Of a stretch of 64,000 nt of DNA, positions 42,460 through 51,330 are shown one piece after another. The stretch's first letter is position 1. The number at the start of each line of letters is the position of its first letter. A program made the translations under genes and the position numbers. Source of the stretch: Pseudarthrobacter sp. W1I19 (lineage in GTDB: Bacteria; Actinomycetota; Actinomycetes; Actinomycetales; Micrococcaceae); assembly GCF_030817835.1 (NCBI RefSeq), contig NZ_JAUSZR010000001.1, positions 930,001 through 994,000 on the forward strand, given 5' to 3'. The notes under the pieces were generated by a model. The model was not told where the DNA came from. It did no database searches and worked only from the letters and a program-made list of their open reading frames with translations.

Positions 42460-42786
42460 TTATGCGGCGAGCAGTTCCGGCCGCGAGGTGGTATCTCGCC
42501 GTCGCGGTGCCAGGACACTGATATCGCACGGCTTCTGGTACGGATCGATAAGTGCCGGCAGATGATGGGTCTGGGAGCACGCCTGCAGCTGCTCCAATGC
42601 CTCGTCATCCACCACAGCATGGGAGACATCCAACTCCAGGTACAAGCCCTGTCTGATGGAATTGGCGCGCTTGGCCACAACATAAAGCGCATTCACGCTG
42701 TGCACGGTGATGTGCCCCTTTGCAATCACCAGTGCTTTCGCGTGGTCGAGATCTACACGGACAACGATGTTGAGCTTGGAGTTCAA
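42460..42786 (-). CDS. STAS-like small protein
   Basis: The 108-residue protein shows the STAS-type order: a beta start (LNIVVRVDLDHAKALVIAKG), the N-terminal helix, LYLELDVSHAVVDDEALEQL as central strand and helix, then a last strand. No membrane part is present. It may act in anti-sigma or stress signalling like other small STAS proteins, but no partner is adjacent. TTG 42786 follows AAGG; no ATG fits the fold start. Its C-terminal 15 residues are basic and probably disordered. Confidence 0.5.
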   Translation of the reverse strand: MNSKLNIVVRVDLDHAKALVIAKGHITVHSVNALYVVAKRANSIRQGLYLELDVSHAVVDDEALEQLQACSQTHHLPALIDPYQKPCDISVLAPRRRDTTSRPELLAA

Positions 42787-43041
42787 AATGTAAAGCCTTC
42801 CCCGGCATTGGCTGCGACGCTGCAGCTTCTTGCATTGGCCTGTTTCTTAAGCCTCAATCAGAGTAGGGGGTGAATGTGATCCACGCAACAGTTACCGATT
42901 TATTACACCGAATGTAGATGCTGATGTTGTGACGCCGAAGGGCCGGACCGGAACGATCCTCACCTCCTCGCGCCGCAACCGGCGGCACCCGTGCCGCCGG
43001 CCGCCGTCGTACTTTTCCGCCCAATGCTTCCAGGCCCGGGC

Positions 43042-43383
43042 TCACACCGACTCGGGAAGCCTTCCTGTTAATACAGAGACCGGGGCTGCAGACCAGCGCT
43101 CGCGCTCTGGCTCGTAGGAGATCACCACGGCGGCGTCGATTTCACGCGCTTCGTCCATGGCCAGCAGCAGGGCGTCTTCAACGTGCCGGGCGTATTCGAG
43201 CCGATCGGCCAGCGAGCCCTGCAGGTCGCTGTCATCAATCAGGACATGGCCCTTGCCGTCCACGATAACCTTCAGCGAATACCCCTGGTCCTCATGGAGG
43301 GACCCCCGGGTGGACGAAATTTCGGTGACATAGTCTGCCCGGACCAACCCGTTGCCGAGCGTACGGATCCACACTTCACCCAT
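43042..43383 (-). CDS. Hypothetical 113-residue protein
   Basis: I do not recognise a family. The N-terminal half (MGEVWIRTLGNGLVRADYVT, GYSLKVIVDGKGHVLI) looks like a compact beta domain; the second half has a helix (LADRLEYARHVEDALLLAMDE). It is acidic and cytosolic. AAGGGGAGG precedes the ATG, and TTGCAA/TTATGG about 17 nt apart upstream could be its promoter. It stands alone. Confidence 0.6.
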   Translation of the reverse strand: MGEVWIRTLGNGLVRADYVTEISSTRGSLHEDQGYSLKVIVDGKGHVLIDDSDLQGSLADRLEYARHVEDALLLAMDEAREIDAAVVISYEPERERWSAAPVSVLTGRLPESV

Positions 43384-43518
43384 GAAATGAACCTCCCCTT
43401 TGGTTGTGGGCGCGCATCAGCACCCATAAGGCAAACGCTAGTCCTTTGCAAGGGTTTTGTGACCCCCAAACCGGCTCCTTTCTGCCCTTGCTGCCGAATC
43501 GAATTACTGGCCGCACTG

Positions 43519-44310
43519 TCAGGGTCTAGCGTGCAGTGGTAGGGCCCCGGTGCCGAGATTCCGGAGGGACCCGCTCAGCTCGTTACTTCCGCGGGCTTGC
43601 ACTAGACAACTGACAGAGCTGCCGGAAGTTAGCACTAATGCTTCAAGCTGCCCCTGGTTTCGGGTGTATGCGCCGTTTGTATACGAATCGGCGTGTAGGA
43701 CACATGAGGTTGGCGCCGCACCCGGATCCGAGTCAAAATAGACGGCTTCGGCTGTGTGTGCCTGGTCGCAGCTGACGTTCCTCTCCGAGAAACGGTCCCA
43801 GCACTGCCGGAGAGCCGCGTGGTCGCTTCTTAACAAGCCGTTTTGGATCTTGCTGGACAACCCGGCAGGCAGGACGACGGTACAGCCGTTCGATGTTTCC
43901 GAGGGGATTAGGTCGCCGCGAAGGACGTCCCGGGTTAGGACTCCGCCCGCATAGGTCACCAGAGCGGGAAGGTCGCACGGTCCGGAGGCTGCGATAAGTT
44001 CAGAAAAGTGAGGACGATCGCAGGACATTTCTGTTCCTGCCTCGTCTAGGCACGCGCCGGCTTTTGTCCCCTCAACCTCTGGCGGTGATACTCCCAGGCC
44101 ATTCGGCGCTCTAGTATCATTGACGCTCGGCGCGAGCGTTGAGTTTGTGGGAGAAGGTTCGAGCCAGGGTCTAAACCCCAAGTCTGTGACGATGAAGCTG
44201 GCTATCGCTGCCACCGCGGCCAGGAACAACACGCCGCTCGCAATTATGCCCCAGTAGTGTCGCCACCAACGTGATCTGGGAGGCCTCGCGGGAGGTGCCG
44301 GAATGGTCAC
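43519..44310 (-). CDS. Membrane-anchored septum-formation-like protein
   Basis: The 263-residue protein has a Pro/Arg-rich cytoplasmic start, one transmembrane helix (about 21-45), a Ser/Pro linker and an extracellular part with two related units. CLDEAGTEMSCDRPHFSELI and CWDRFSERNVSCDQAHTAEA have the C-x(n)-C-D-x-x-H-x-x-E pattern of the actinobacterial septum-formation domain. Paired cysteines suggest disulfides. Role is unknown. The GTG start lies 21 bp after the upstream lipoprotein gene, so they likely form one transcript. Confidence 0.6.
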   Translation of the reverse strand: MTIPAPPARPPRSRWWRHYWGIIASGVLFLAAVAAIASFIVTDLGFRPWLEPSPTNSTLAPSVNDTRAPNGLGVSPPEVEGTKAGACLDEAGTEMSCDRPHFSELIAASGPCDLPALVTYAGGVLTRDVLRGDLIPSETSNGCTVVLPAGLSSKIQNGLLRSDHAALRQCWDRFSERNVSCDQAHTAEAVYFDSDPGAAPTSCVLHADSYTNGAYTRNQGQLEALVLTSGSSVSCLVQARGSNELSGSLRNLGTGALPLHARP

Positions 44311-44331
44311 TTCAGCAGTAGTTCCGTTCAG

Positions 44332-45018
44332 CTACTTCACTTTGATATCGGAAAGTACGGCCAACACTGACTTGGCATCGGAGCTGTCACTTTGCTCAAT
44401 CTCAAGCTCGATTTGCAGGGCGTTGATTCCGTCCACGGGAACCGAGATGGTCTGTATGGTGTTGAAGGGCACTTTCTGCACCTCAAGTTGCTTGTCGTTT
44501 CCGACGACCTTTACGAGCAGTTTCTTGCCCGAGGACTCAGAATCGTTGGCCTGACCGACATTGAATGTCAAGGTGTCCCTGAACCTGTTAGCCAAGCGCA
44601 GTTCAAGCACTCGCCTACTAGTAGACCCGTAGTGGTTCGTTTCAGTAGCTATCCCACTTATATTCGCTTTGTCAGCAACATCAAAGCGCTTTTCCATCCA
44701 ATAACTCTCCGGTTTGAAAAAGTCCGCGAGTGAAAGAGGGGTATCGGCCTTTTCGGTGTTCAGGGTTGAAGATGACGGGGGAACCGAAGTTGCATCAGCG
44801 GTTGGGCTAGCGGCTCCTGTTCCCGTTGGCGTCGGACTTGCGCTTACCGACTGAGTGGCTGTTGGCGAAGCTGACACAACTGCTGGCGAAGCCGATGTGC
44901 CTTCTTGCGCACTCGGAGCAGAGCATGATGTAAGCGCAAACGCTGCTGTTGCGGCTGTGGCTCCGGCAAAAAACCTTCTTACGTTCACGATCCCACCGGT
45001 TCTTTCTCTTTTCGGCAT
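44332..45018 (-). CDS. Lipoprotein with possible NPCBM-like C-terminal domain
   Basis: The 228-residue protein has a lipobox (FALTSC, Cys near 32), a long Ser/Thr/Pro-rich spacer (35-90) and a C-terminal beta domain of about 130 residues. RRVLELRLANRFRDTLTFNV and QTISVPVDGINALQIELEIE resemble NPCBM-type carbohydrate-binding modules of glycosidases. ATG 45018 follows AGGACAGC; GTG 44988 is an alternative. It precedes the septum-formation-like gene on the same strand. Lower GC and weaker codon bias than its neighbours hint at transfer. Confidence 0.6.
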   Translation of the reverse strand: MPKRERTGGIVNVRRFFAGATAATAAFALTSCSAPSAQEGTSASPAVVSASPTATQSVSASPTPTGTGAASPTADATSVPPSSSTLNTEKADTPLSLADFFKPESYWMEKRFDVADKANISGIATETNHYGSTSRRVLELRLANRFRDTLTFNVGQANDSESSGKKLLVKVVGNDKQLEVQKVPFNTIQTISVPVDGINALQIELEIEQSDSSDAKSVLAVLSDIKVK

Positions 45019-45177
45019 TCTGCTGTCCTGCTAAAGGGCTTGAAGCGAGACGGCCACCTGTTTTGGGAATCCTAACCCAATCTCCTCGCAATTCTTCGAT
45101 GTGTCGCGAAGGCCGTGAGAGATGTGATTCCGCCATCGAAAAATCTTCTTGCTGCCGGCCGCCCTAGGATAAATCTG

Positions 45178-46395
45178 ATGACTTCCCCGGATGACTCCCA
45201 GCCCTTCAGCCTGCGCAGCATCGCCGTGGCCGCTTTCGGCCCCACGTTGCTGTTCGGAATCGGGCAGGGCGCCATCCTTCCGGTGGTGGCACTGACTGCG
45301 CGCGGGCTTGGCGCTTCGGTGGCCCTCGCGGCGCTGATCGTCACGCTGATCGGACTGGGCTCGTGGTTCTTCAACCTGCCCGCCTCCCTGGTGACGCTGA
45401 AGTTCGGCGAACGCTGGGCCATTGTGGGCGCCGCAGTGGCTGCCGGCCTGGCCCTGGCCGCTGCCGGGCTGTCCTCGCTTATCCCCAATGGACTGTGGCT
45501 GCTGGCGGTGGCGATGGCCGTCGTCGGAATGTCCGGCGCAGTGTTCGGGTTGGCCCGGCAGAAGTACCTCACCGAGGCCGTGCCCGTGGAGTTCCGGGCG
45601 CGGGCGTTGTCCACACTGGGCGGAGTGAACCGGATCGGTGTGTTCATCGGGCCGTTCCTGGGCGCCGGGGTGATGCAGTTCTGGGGCATCGGCGGTGCGT
45701 ACTGGATAGGGGTGGTGGCCATGGCTGCGGCTGCCTTGCTGTCCCTCACCATCCCCGACCTGGAGCTGGCTGGAACGTCCGACGGCGGGCACAAGGGTCC
45801 GGAGCCCACCCTCCGTAACGTCGCTGTGTCCCACGCGAAGGTGTTCCTAAGCGTGGGCGCGGGCATCCTGCTGCTGAGCGCGCTGCGCTCCTCACGCCAG
45901 GTGGTGATCCCGCTGTGGGCGGACAACCTGGGCATGGATGCCAGTTCCGCTTCGTTGATCTACGGTCTGTCCGGGGCCATCGACATGCTGGTGTTTTATC
46001 CGGCCGGGAAGCTGATGGACCGGAAGGGCCGGCAGTTTGTGGCAGTTCCGTCCACGCTGCTGATGGGGCTGGCCCTGCTGCTGATTCCGCTGACCGGGTC
46101 CTTTACCGGGCTGTTGCTCGCGGCGCTCCTGATCGGGTTCGGGAACGGGATCAGTTCCGGGCTGGTGATGACGTTGGGTGCTGATTTCTCTCCGGACCGC
46201 GGGCGCGGGCAGTTCCTGGGGCTGTGGCGGTTCATGGCGGATGCCGGGTCCACGGGCGGCCCGGTGCTCCTCTCCGCGGTGACGGCCCTGGCCTCCCTGG
46301 GCGCGGGGATCTCAGCCACCGGCATCCTGGGGTTTGCGGCGGCGGCCGTGTTCGCCGTCGTGATTCCCCGCCTGAAGCACCGCCGGAACTACTAA
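45178..46395 (+). CDS. MFS transporter
   Basis: The 405-residue protein has twelve predicted helices; the loop between helices 2 and 3 (NLPASLVTLKFGERWAIVGA) is a weak motif A and DRKGRQFVA is the second-half equivalent. It resembles drug or metabolite exporters of the MFS_1 group; the substrate is unknown. TAGGAT at 45165-45170 ends 7 nt before the ATG, so the message is probably leaderless. It is divergent from the lipoprotein gene and followed by palindromic repeat 2B. Confidence 0.8.
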   Translation: MTSPDDSQPFSLRSIAVAAFGPTLLFGIGQGAILPVVALTARGLGASVALAALIVTLIGLGSWFFNLPASLVTLKFGERWAIVGAAVAAGLALAAAGLSSLIPNGLWLLAVAMAVVGMSGAVFGLARQKYLTEAVPVEFRARALSTLGGVNRIGVFIGPFLGAGVMQFWGIGGAYWIGVVAMAAAALLSLTIPDLELAGTSDGGHKGPEPTLRNVAVSHAKVFLSVGAGILLLSALRSSRQVVIPLWADNLGMDASSASLIYGLSGAIDMLVFYPAGKLMDRKGRQFVAVPSTLLMGLALLLIPLTGSFTGLLLAALLIGFGNGISSGLVMTLGADFSPDRGRGQFLGLWRFMADAGSTGGPVLLSAVTALASLGAGISATGILGFAAAAVFAVVIPRLKHRRNY

Positions 46396-46403
46396 ACCTC
46401 CAC

Positions 46404-46462
46404 TTGAGCCATCAGCTTTGGTCCCCAAACCGCCCGGTTGGGGACCAAAAGTGATAGGGCAA
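46404..46462. repeat. Palindromic repeat family 2, copy B
   Basis: TTGAGCCATCAGCTTTGGTC ... GACCAAAAGTGATAGGGCAA is a diverged copy of the element at 28762-28820, with matching arms and a GCCCGG centre. It follows the MFS gene stop by 8 bp and may double as a terminator. Confidence 0.75.
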
Positions 46463-46488
46463 CGGGGTGCGGGCGCTATCCTCAACAG

Positions 46489-47190
46489 ATGAGTGAAACG
46501 GGGATGCCCGCTCGGATCAGCCCCCTGCAGAAGGGCATGTGGTGGCTGCAGGACTACGTCTATGCCGCCATCTGCCAGGCCCAGGGCACGGTGTCCCGGG
46601 TGCAGCCGGGTTCCTTCCACAAAGGCCACCTCAACCCCGTGCTGATTATTCCGGGTGTCTACGAAAACTGGCAGTTCATGATGCCGCTCATCCGGTCCAT
46701 CCATGATGCCGGCCACCCCGTCCACGTGGTCACGGTGCTGCAGCGGAACAAACTGGACGTTCCCGCAGCCGCACGGATGGTGGCGCAGCACCTGGAGGAA
46801 GCGGGCCTGCGTGATGCTGCCATCGTGGCGCACAGCAAGGGCGGCCTGATCGGTAAATACGCCATGCTGAACCTGGACCCCGAGCATCGGATCGAGCGGA
46901 TGATCGCTGTGTGCACACCGTTTTCCGGCTCCCGTTATGCCCGCTACATGCTGCTGCCCAGCCTGCGGATCTTCTCCCCGCGCAACGCCCTGACGCTGCA
47001 GCTGGCGCGGGAGGAGACCATCAACAGCCGGATCACATCCATCTACGGCCCGTTCGATCCGCACATCCCCGAGGGGAGCATCCTGCCAGGTGCCACCAAC
47101 ATCGAGTTGCCCGCCGCAGGGCACTTCCGGATCCTGGGTGAGCCGGAAACGGCCCGGATCATCGTGGAGCAGCTGAGCCTTCCGGCCTAG
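46489..47190 (+). CDS. Alpha/beta hydrolase, lipase-like
   Basis: The 233-residue protein has PVLIIPGVYENWQFM as oxyanion strand, then nucleophile elbow AHSKGG (Ser near 120) and AGHF with the catalytic His near the C-terminus. No signal peptide is obvious. Such enzymes hydrolyse esters or lipids; the substrate is unknown. TATCCT 6 nt before the ATG with no Shine-Dalgarno suggests a leaderless message. Confidence 0.8.
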   Translation: MSETGMPARISPLQKGMWWLQDYVYAAICQAQGTVSRVQPGSFHKGHLNPVLIIPGVYENWQFMMPLIRSIHDAGHPVHVVTVLQRNKLDVPAAARMVAQHLEEAGLRDAAIVAHSKGGLIGKYAMLNLDPEHRIERMIAVCTPFSGSRYARYMLLPSLRIFSPRNALTLQLAREETINSRITSIYGPFDPHIPEGSILPGATNIELPAAGHFRILGEPETARIIVEQLSLPA

Positions 47191-47199
47191 GCTGCGGAC

Positions 47200-47215
47200 G
47201 CCGGGCTTTCCCGGC
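47200..47215 (+). terminator. Terminator after the alpha/beta hydrolase
   Basis: GCCGGG-CTTT-CCCGGC forms a 6-bp stem 10 bp after the stop codon, followed by TGACCTTTT. Confidence 0.5.
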
Positions 47216-47258
47216 TGACCTTTTAGGCTGTTGGTGAGCAACCGAAAGGAGAAGCGCG

Positions 47259-48155
47259 GTGACGTCCCCTGGCTCACATCGGGCTGTTCCGGAAGAGCCG
47301 GACCACTCACGTTCCAGCAGCCCCGTGGTCCGCCGGCAAAGCAGATGGGCCACCGTCCTGGCGGTCCTGCAGCGGCTGCTGTACCTGGTGGTGACCATCG
47401 CCGTGGGCTGGGCGGTCTACTATTTCTTGCTCGCCCGCCTGTCACGCGGCCCGGAGCAGGCGTGGGTTTTCCTGCCGGTCTGGCTGATCCTGGCCTACGC
47501 GCTGCTGCCGCGCGTCCACAAGATCCTCAGCAGCCTGTACATTCCGGACTACTTCATCGGGCGGACAAGGACGGGCGACGGCGTCCTGGGCGACCCCGTT
47601 AACCTCGCCGTGGTGGGTCCCAGGGAGGAGTTGCGCCAGGCCATGATGACGGCGGGCTGGGTGGAGGCTGATCCAATCACGCCCGGCACCGCCTGGCGTA
47701 CACTGACGTCGACCGTGCTGGGGCGCAGCTATCCGGCCGCTCCGGTAAGTTCGCTCTACGTATTCGGCAACAAGCAGGACCTCGCCTTCCAGCGCGAAAT
47801 CGAGGGAAATCCGCGGAAGCGGCACCACGTGCGGTTCTGGAAATGCCCGCCGGGGTGGCGGCTCCCGGGCGGCCTCGCCGTGGACTGGGTGGGCGCCGGA
47901 ACCTACGACCGGAGCGTGGGGCTGTCACTGTTCACCTTCCAGATCACCCATAAGATCGCCGACCGCACGGATGAGGAACGGGACTTCATCATCGAAACGC
48001 TCCGCACCGCCAACGCCGTGGAATCCATCCACATCATCCTCAACTACTCCAGCGGTTACCACCACCGCAACGGGGGCGGTGACGCCATCCGCACCGACGG
48101 GCACCTGCCGATCATCGACCTGCACCCGCCGGAGCGGTTGCGCAAATCCTCATAG
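47259..48155 (+). CDS. LssY C-terminal domain membrane protein
   Basis: The 298-residue protein has two membrane helices (about 33-57 and 67-85) and a C-terminal LssY-C-type domain: DPVNLAVVGPREELRQAMMTAGWVE, QDLAFQREIEGNPRKRHHVR and DWVGAGTYDRSVGLS are the family blocks. LssY-C domains are often fused to PAP2 phosphatases or DedA proteins and are linked with membrane lipids; here it is alone. GTG 47259 follows AAAGGAGA. Confidence 0.75.
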   Translation: MTSPGSHRAVPEEPDHSRSSSPVVRRQSRWATVLAVLQRLLYLVVTIAVGWAVYYFLLARLSRGPEQAWVFLPVWLILAYALLPRVHKILSSLYIPDYFIGRTRTGDGVLGDPVNLAVVGPREELRQAMMTAGWVEADPITPGTAWRTLTSTVLGRSYPAAPVSSLYVFGNKQDLAFQREIEGNPRKRHHVRFWKCPPGWRLPGGLAVDWVGAGTYDRSVGLSLFTFQITHKIADRTDEERDFIIETLRTANAVESIHIILNYSSGYHHRNGGGDAIRTDGHLPIIDLHPPERLRKSS

Positions 48156-48180
48156 CCAGGCAAACGCCACCGGGGGCTGC

Positions 48181-49524
48181 TTACTCAGCGTTGAACGAGT
48201 TGCTGGTATCCCCGGCCAAGGTGCCGCTGCTTGCGCTCAGCGTGCAGCCGGCTGCCTTTCCGGCAATCTGCAGGTCCGGGAAGACCGCCACTCCCGCAGA
48301 AGCGGATACGGTGAGCGTGCCCTTGATGGTGCAGGTGGACGTGAGCGTGACCTGGGCCGAACCGTCAGCCGGATTGCCAAAGGCATCGAGGAACCGGACC
48401 GTTACGGTGGGTGTTATCAGTGCATTTTTCAGGACCACCGCAGGAACGGCATCAAACTTCAGTTTGCCGGCCGGGGCTGCTGTGATGGTTGCGCTGACCG
48501 CAGCCGGAGCGGTCAGGCCCGGCGCCGTGGCCGTGACTGTTGCCGCGCCAACTTTGGTATCGCCGTAGAAGAACGACGCCTCCGAAGACCCCGCCGGGAT
48601 GGTCACTGTAGTGACCTTTGCCCCGTTGGCCGTTGCGGCGAAGAATCCTGTCGCTGCGGAGGTGGTCATGGAGACTGTGGCGGTTCCCGCCGTCACCCCG
48701 TTTCCGTAGGCGTCCTGGCGCTGCAGGGTGACCGGGCCGATCAGGGCGGCGCTCGATGCAGGTCCAGTAACGGTGTTTCCGGAGGTGAGGACGAGCTTGT
48801 TCGCGGCCGCTGGGGTGACCTCGAAACTGCTGCTGACGGCTCCGGAATATCCGGTGCTGGAAGCAGCCAGGGAATAGCCGCTTCCCGATTTGTTAATGGA
48901 CATGCCGGTGAAGGTGGCGATGCCGGACAAGCTGGTGGTGGTTGTCACCGTGCCGGACAGCGTTCCGCCGCCGGCGTTGCTGGCGAAACCGATTGTCACC
49001 GGCACACCTGCCACCGGCAGGCCCAGCAGGGTCTTGGCCTGCACGCTGACAGAGATGGTGGCCGTGCCGGCTGTGATGCTCGCAGCCGGCTGCGACGTGA
49101 ACGCCAGGACGCTCACGCTGCTGACTGTTACATTTCCGCTCGCGGTGCTGGCGGCAGTCCAAGAGCGGTAAACCGCCGTGATCATGTATCGGTGTGTCCC
49201 CTCCGGTACAGAAGTGTCCGTGCAGGAGGTGGAGGCGATAGGTGCCGAAGGACTCGAACCGCAAGCAGCAATGGCTGTGGTGCCGGTAAGCCGCGTGACA
49301 TAGTAGCCCGTGGGAACGATCGCACCGGTGGAAGCAGTCCAGCTGACGGCAACGCTGGAATTGCTGGCGGCCGGCACCGACACATTGGTGGGCGGAAGCA
49401 GCGTGGCGACTGCCGCCGTCGTACTTCCTGTTCCGCTGGCGCGCCAGTAGGCGGACGCCGGAACGGCGCCCACAAGGGTGGCAACGATGAGGACGACAAC
49501 GGCCAAGGCCAGTGGACGAACCAT
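48181..49524 (-). CDS. Secreted Ig-like repeat protein with SipW-type signal
   Basis: The 447-residue protein has a signal region ending GAVPASAYWRASGTGSTT; the AYWxAxGTG block after the hydrophobic core is the SipW-dependent type also seen at 49.7-50.2 kb. A fibronectin-III-like domain follows (LPPTNVSVPAASNSSVAVSW), then three bacterial Ig-like/invasin-type units (each with an Asp-Ala-x-Gly-Asn or similar turn). Such proteins form surface fibres or adhesins. ATG 49524 comes straight after a terminator U-tract with no ribosome binding site; a GTG/ATG start further up would put the hairpin inside the gene. Confidence 0.65.
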   Translation of the reverse strand: MVRPLALAVVVLIVATLVGAVPASAYWRASGTGSTTAAVATLLPPTNVSVPAASNSSVAVSWTASTGAIVPTGYYVTRLTGTTAIAACGSSPSAPIASTSCTDTSVPEGTHRYMITAVYRSWTAASTASGNVTVSSVSVLAFTSQPAASITAGTATISVSVQAKTLLGLPVAGVPVTIGFASNAGGGTLSGTVTTTTSLSGIATFTGMSINKSGSGYSLAASSTGYSGAVSSSFEVTPAAANKLVLTSGNTVTGPASSAALIGPVTLQRQDAYGNGVTAGTATVSMTTSAATGFFAATANGAKVTTVTIPAGSSEASFFYGDTKVGAATVTATAPGLTAPAAVSATITAAPAGKLKFDAVPAVVLKNALITPTVTVRFLDAFGNPADGSAQVTLTSTCTIKGTLTVSASAGVAVFPDLQIAGKAAGCTLSASSGTLAGDTSNSFNAE

Positions 49525-49526
49525 CG

Positions 49527-49580
49527 GAAAAAACAAAACCAGCTCCCGCCGAAGCCGGGGGGTGGCTTCGGGGGAGCTGG
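49527..49580 (-). terminator. Strong terminator between the two SipW-type genes
   Basis: Two perfect stems, CCAGCTCCC/GGGAGCTGG and CGAAGCC/GGCTTCG, stack into one hairpin (49539-49580). On the minus strand it is followed by TTTTGTTTTTT. This is a classic intrinsic terminator ending 3 nt before the downstream start codon. It would stop most transcripts from the upstream gene. Confidence 0.85.
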
Positions 49581-49696
49581 CGACTGTGGGCACGGGAACC
49601 TTCCAAAAAGTCGAGCTTGCAGCAGTTAGGCGGACTTCATCACCATCGGGCTATGAAGCTGACGTACTGTTCCAGGAAGGGGAATCCCTGCCCTCT

Positions 49697-50170
49697 TCAG
49701 CTGGCCGAGAAGTGCAGGGGCACCGCAGCGCCCTTGCAGCCGTCCTGGTTGACGCCGGGGCGGTCGATCATCTGAAGGGTTACGGTGCCGGTCACGGCGG
49801 CGTTGGCCGCGATCTCGGTGGGCGTGAAGGCCGGCGTGCCGACTACGAAGTCCGCTGCGGAGCATCCGGGGACGGCGGTCCAGGCCGCACCGTCCGTGCC
49901 GGCGACCGTCACAACAACGTTGCTGAGTTTCTGGACGCCGGTGCCGGGGTTGGTCACCGTGAAGGTGGCCGTCTTAGTGGGACCGTTGGGGGAGAGTGGG
50001 TTCCCCGTAATCGTGCTGGTAATGGTGAAGTTGGTGGCGGTGCCGGCGGCGGTGGAGGTGTCGTGCGTGCCGGTAGCGCTCCAGTAGGCAAAGGCGGCTC
50101 CGCCGCCGATGGCTACCAGTGCAACTGTGGTGCCGATGATGCGCTTTCTACGTCCTGCAACCTTGCCCAT
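49697..50170 (-). CDS. TasA/camelysin-like secreted protein with SipW-type signal
   Basis: The 157-residue protein has a basic start (GKVAGRRKR), a hydrophobic helix and the block GGGAAFAYWSATGTHDTST, the SipW-dependent signal. The mature part is beta-rich and Thr-heavy (TKTATFTVTNPGTGVQKLSN), as in small camelysin-like or TasA-like proteins. They may polymerise into surface fibres. The SipW peptidase is not in this window. AGGGGCA precedes the ATG. It lies upstream of the larger Ig-like gene on the same strand, separated by the terminator. Confidence 0.7.
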   Translation of the reverse strand: MGKVAGRRKRIIGTTVALVAIGGGAAFAYWSATGTHDTSTAAGTATNFTITSTITGNPLSPNGPTKTATFTVTNPGTGVQKLSNVVVTVAGTDGAAWTAVPGCSAADFVVGTPAFTPTEIAANAAVTGTVTLQMIDRPGVNQDGCKGAAVPLHFSAS

Positions 50171-50422
50171 GATGTGCCCCTAATAAGTGTGTGCGGTGTT
50201 CCGCTGAGACCCTGTGAGCCTTAGCGGCTCCGATAGGAACAGCTTGGTGGAGCAGCCTCAAATTACACACGGGTAATCACTCAAGGTTCTGTCAATAGTT
50301 CATCGTCGTTTCCGCAGGTCAATCTCATCCTTCCCGGGGGAAGCTGGAAGGGACTGTTCCCGCAGACCCACGTGTGCCAGTCTGTGTTGAGGGGGCCCTT
50401 TACCGGTGGCAGGAGGACGGAA

Positions 50423-51223
50423 ATGAGGATCGCCTCAGGCCAGTTCAGTGCCGGCAAGGTACCCCGGAACAACCTCCAGCAGATCGCCCGGTTGATGGAA
50501 GCTGCCGCCCTTGGCAACGCGGACCTGCTGGTTCTTCCGGAGTCCAGCCTCTACGCCAGCGCCGAACCAGCCACCGTCCTGGCCGTTGTGGCGGAGCCCC
50601 TGGACGGCCCATTTATCAGCGGTATCGCAACGCTCGCCAAGAACCTCAGGCTGCCCGTCGTCGTGGGCACCACCGAGGCCAATCCCGGCGGCCTGCCCTT
50701 CAACACCCTGGTGGCACTCGACGCCGCCGGCGCCATCCAGGGCACGTACCGCAAAGTCCACCTCTACGACGCCTTCGGCTACCGCGAAAGTGACGGCACC
50801 AGCCAGGGCTCCATTGAGGTGCCTTCCCTGCTCTCCTACGGCCAGCTGCGCCTGGGCATGCTCACCTGCTACGACCTGAGGTTTCCGGAAAGCGCCCGCT
50901 ACCTGGTGGACGCCGGAGCCAACGTCCTGCTGTTGCCCGCCATGTGGATCGCCGGGCCGGGCAAAGAAGACCACTTTTACACCCTCCTGCGTGCCCGGGC
51001 CATCGAGAACACCTCGTATGTGGTGGCGGCAAACCAGTGCGGACCGCTGGCCACCGCCTACTCCCTGGTGGTGGATCCTTTCGGGGTGGTGATCGCCAAC
51101 GCCGGTGAGGCGCCAGGCCTGATTTTTGCGGAGCTTGAACCCGAACGGATCGCGGCGGTCCGTACCCGCGTTCCCTCCCTGCGGAACCGCCGTTTCCGGG
51201 TGGTCCCTGCTGAAGAGGAGTGA
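50423..51223 (+). CDS. Carbon-nitrogen hydrolase (nitrilase superfamily)
   Basis: The 266-residue enzyme has the Glu-Lys-Cys triad: LLVLPESSLY (Glu40), GTYRKVHLYDAFG (Lys111) and GMLTCYDLRFPE (Cys149). The KVHLYD and CYDLRFPE blocks place it with omega-amidase/deaminated-glutathione amidase-type amidohydrolases rather than true nitrilases. It cleaves an amide to acid and ammonia in the cytosol. ATG 50423 follows GGAGGACGG. The next gene on the same strand is a gamma-glutamyl hydrolase-type amidotransferase, which suggests linked amide metabolism. Confidence 0.85.
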   Translation: MRIASGQFSAGKVPRNNLQQIARLMEAAALGNADLLVLPESSLYASAEPATVLAVVAEPLDGPFISGIATLAKNLRLPVVVGTTEANPGGLPFNTLVALDAAGAIQGTYRKVHLYDAFGYRESDGTSQGSIEVPSLLSYGQLRLGMLTCYDLRFPESARYLVDAGANVLLLPAMWIAGPGKEDHFYTLLRARAIENTSYVVAANQCGPLATAYSLVVDPFGVVIANAGEAPGLIFAELEPERIAAVRTRVPSLRNRRFRVVPAEEE

Positions 51224-51330
51224 GCCGGAAAGTGTGATCGTCTTGACACTTGGAATTGACACTGGCGAAACATTCCGGGCCTGCATGGGCCATAAAATTG
51301 GAGTCAGTAATTCTTCCTGGAGGGACCTCA

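Noticed and set aside
45031..45935. Open frames antisense to the MFS gene at 45.2 kb
   Set aside because: Low-complexity Gly/His/Gln-rich translation opposite a clear transporter.
2636..49430. Recurring GCCGCCGTCGTAC words at 2655, 43004 and 49415
   Set aside because: They fall in unrelated contexts (a hairpin, an intergenic region, a coding region) without shared flanks, and are explained by high GC content.
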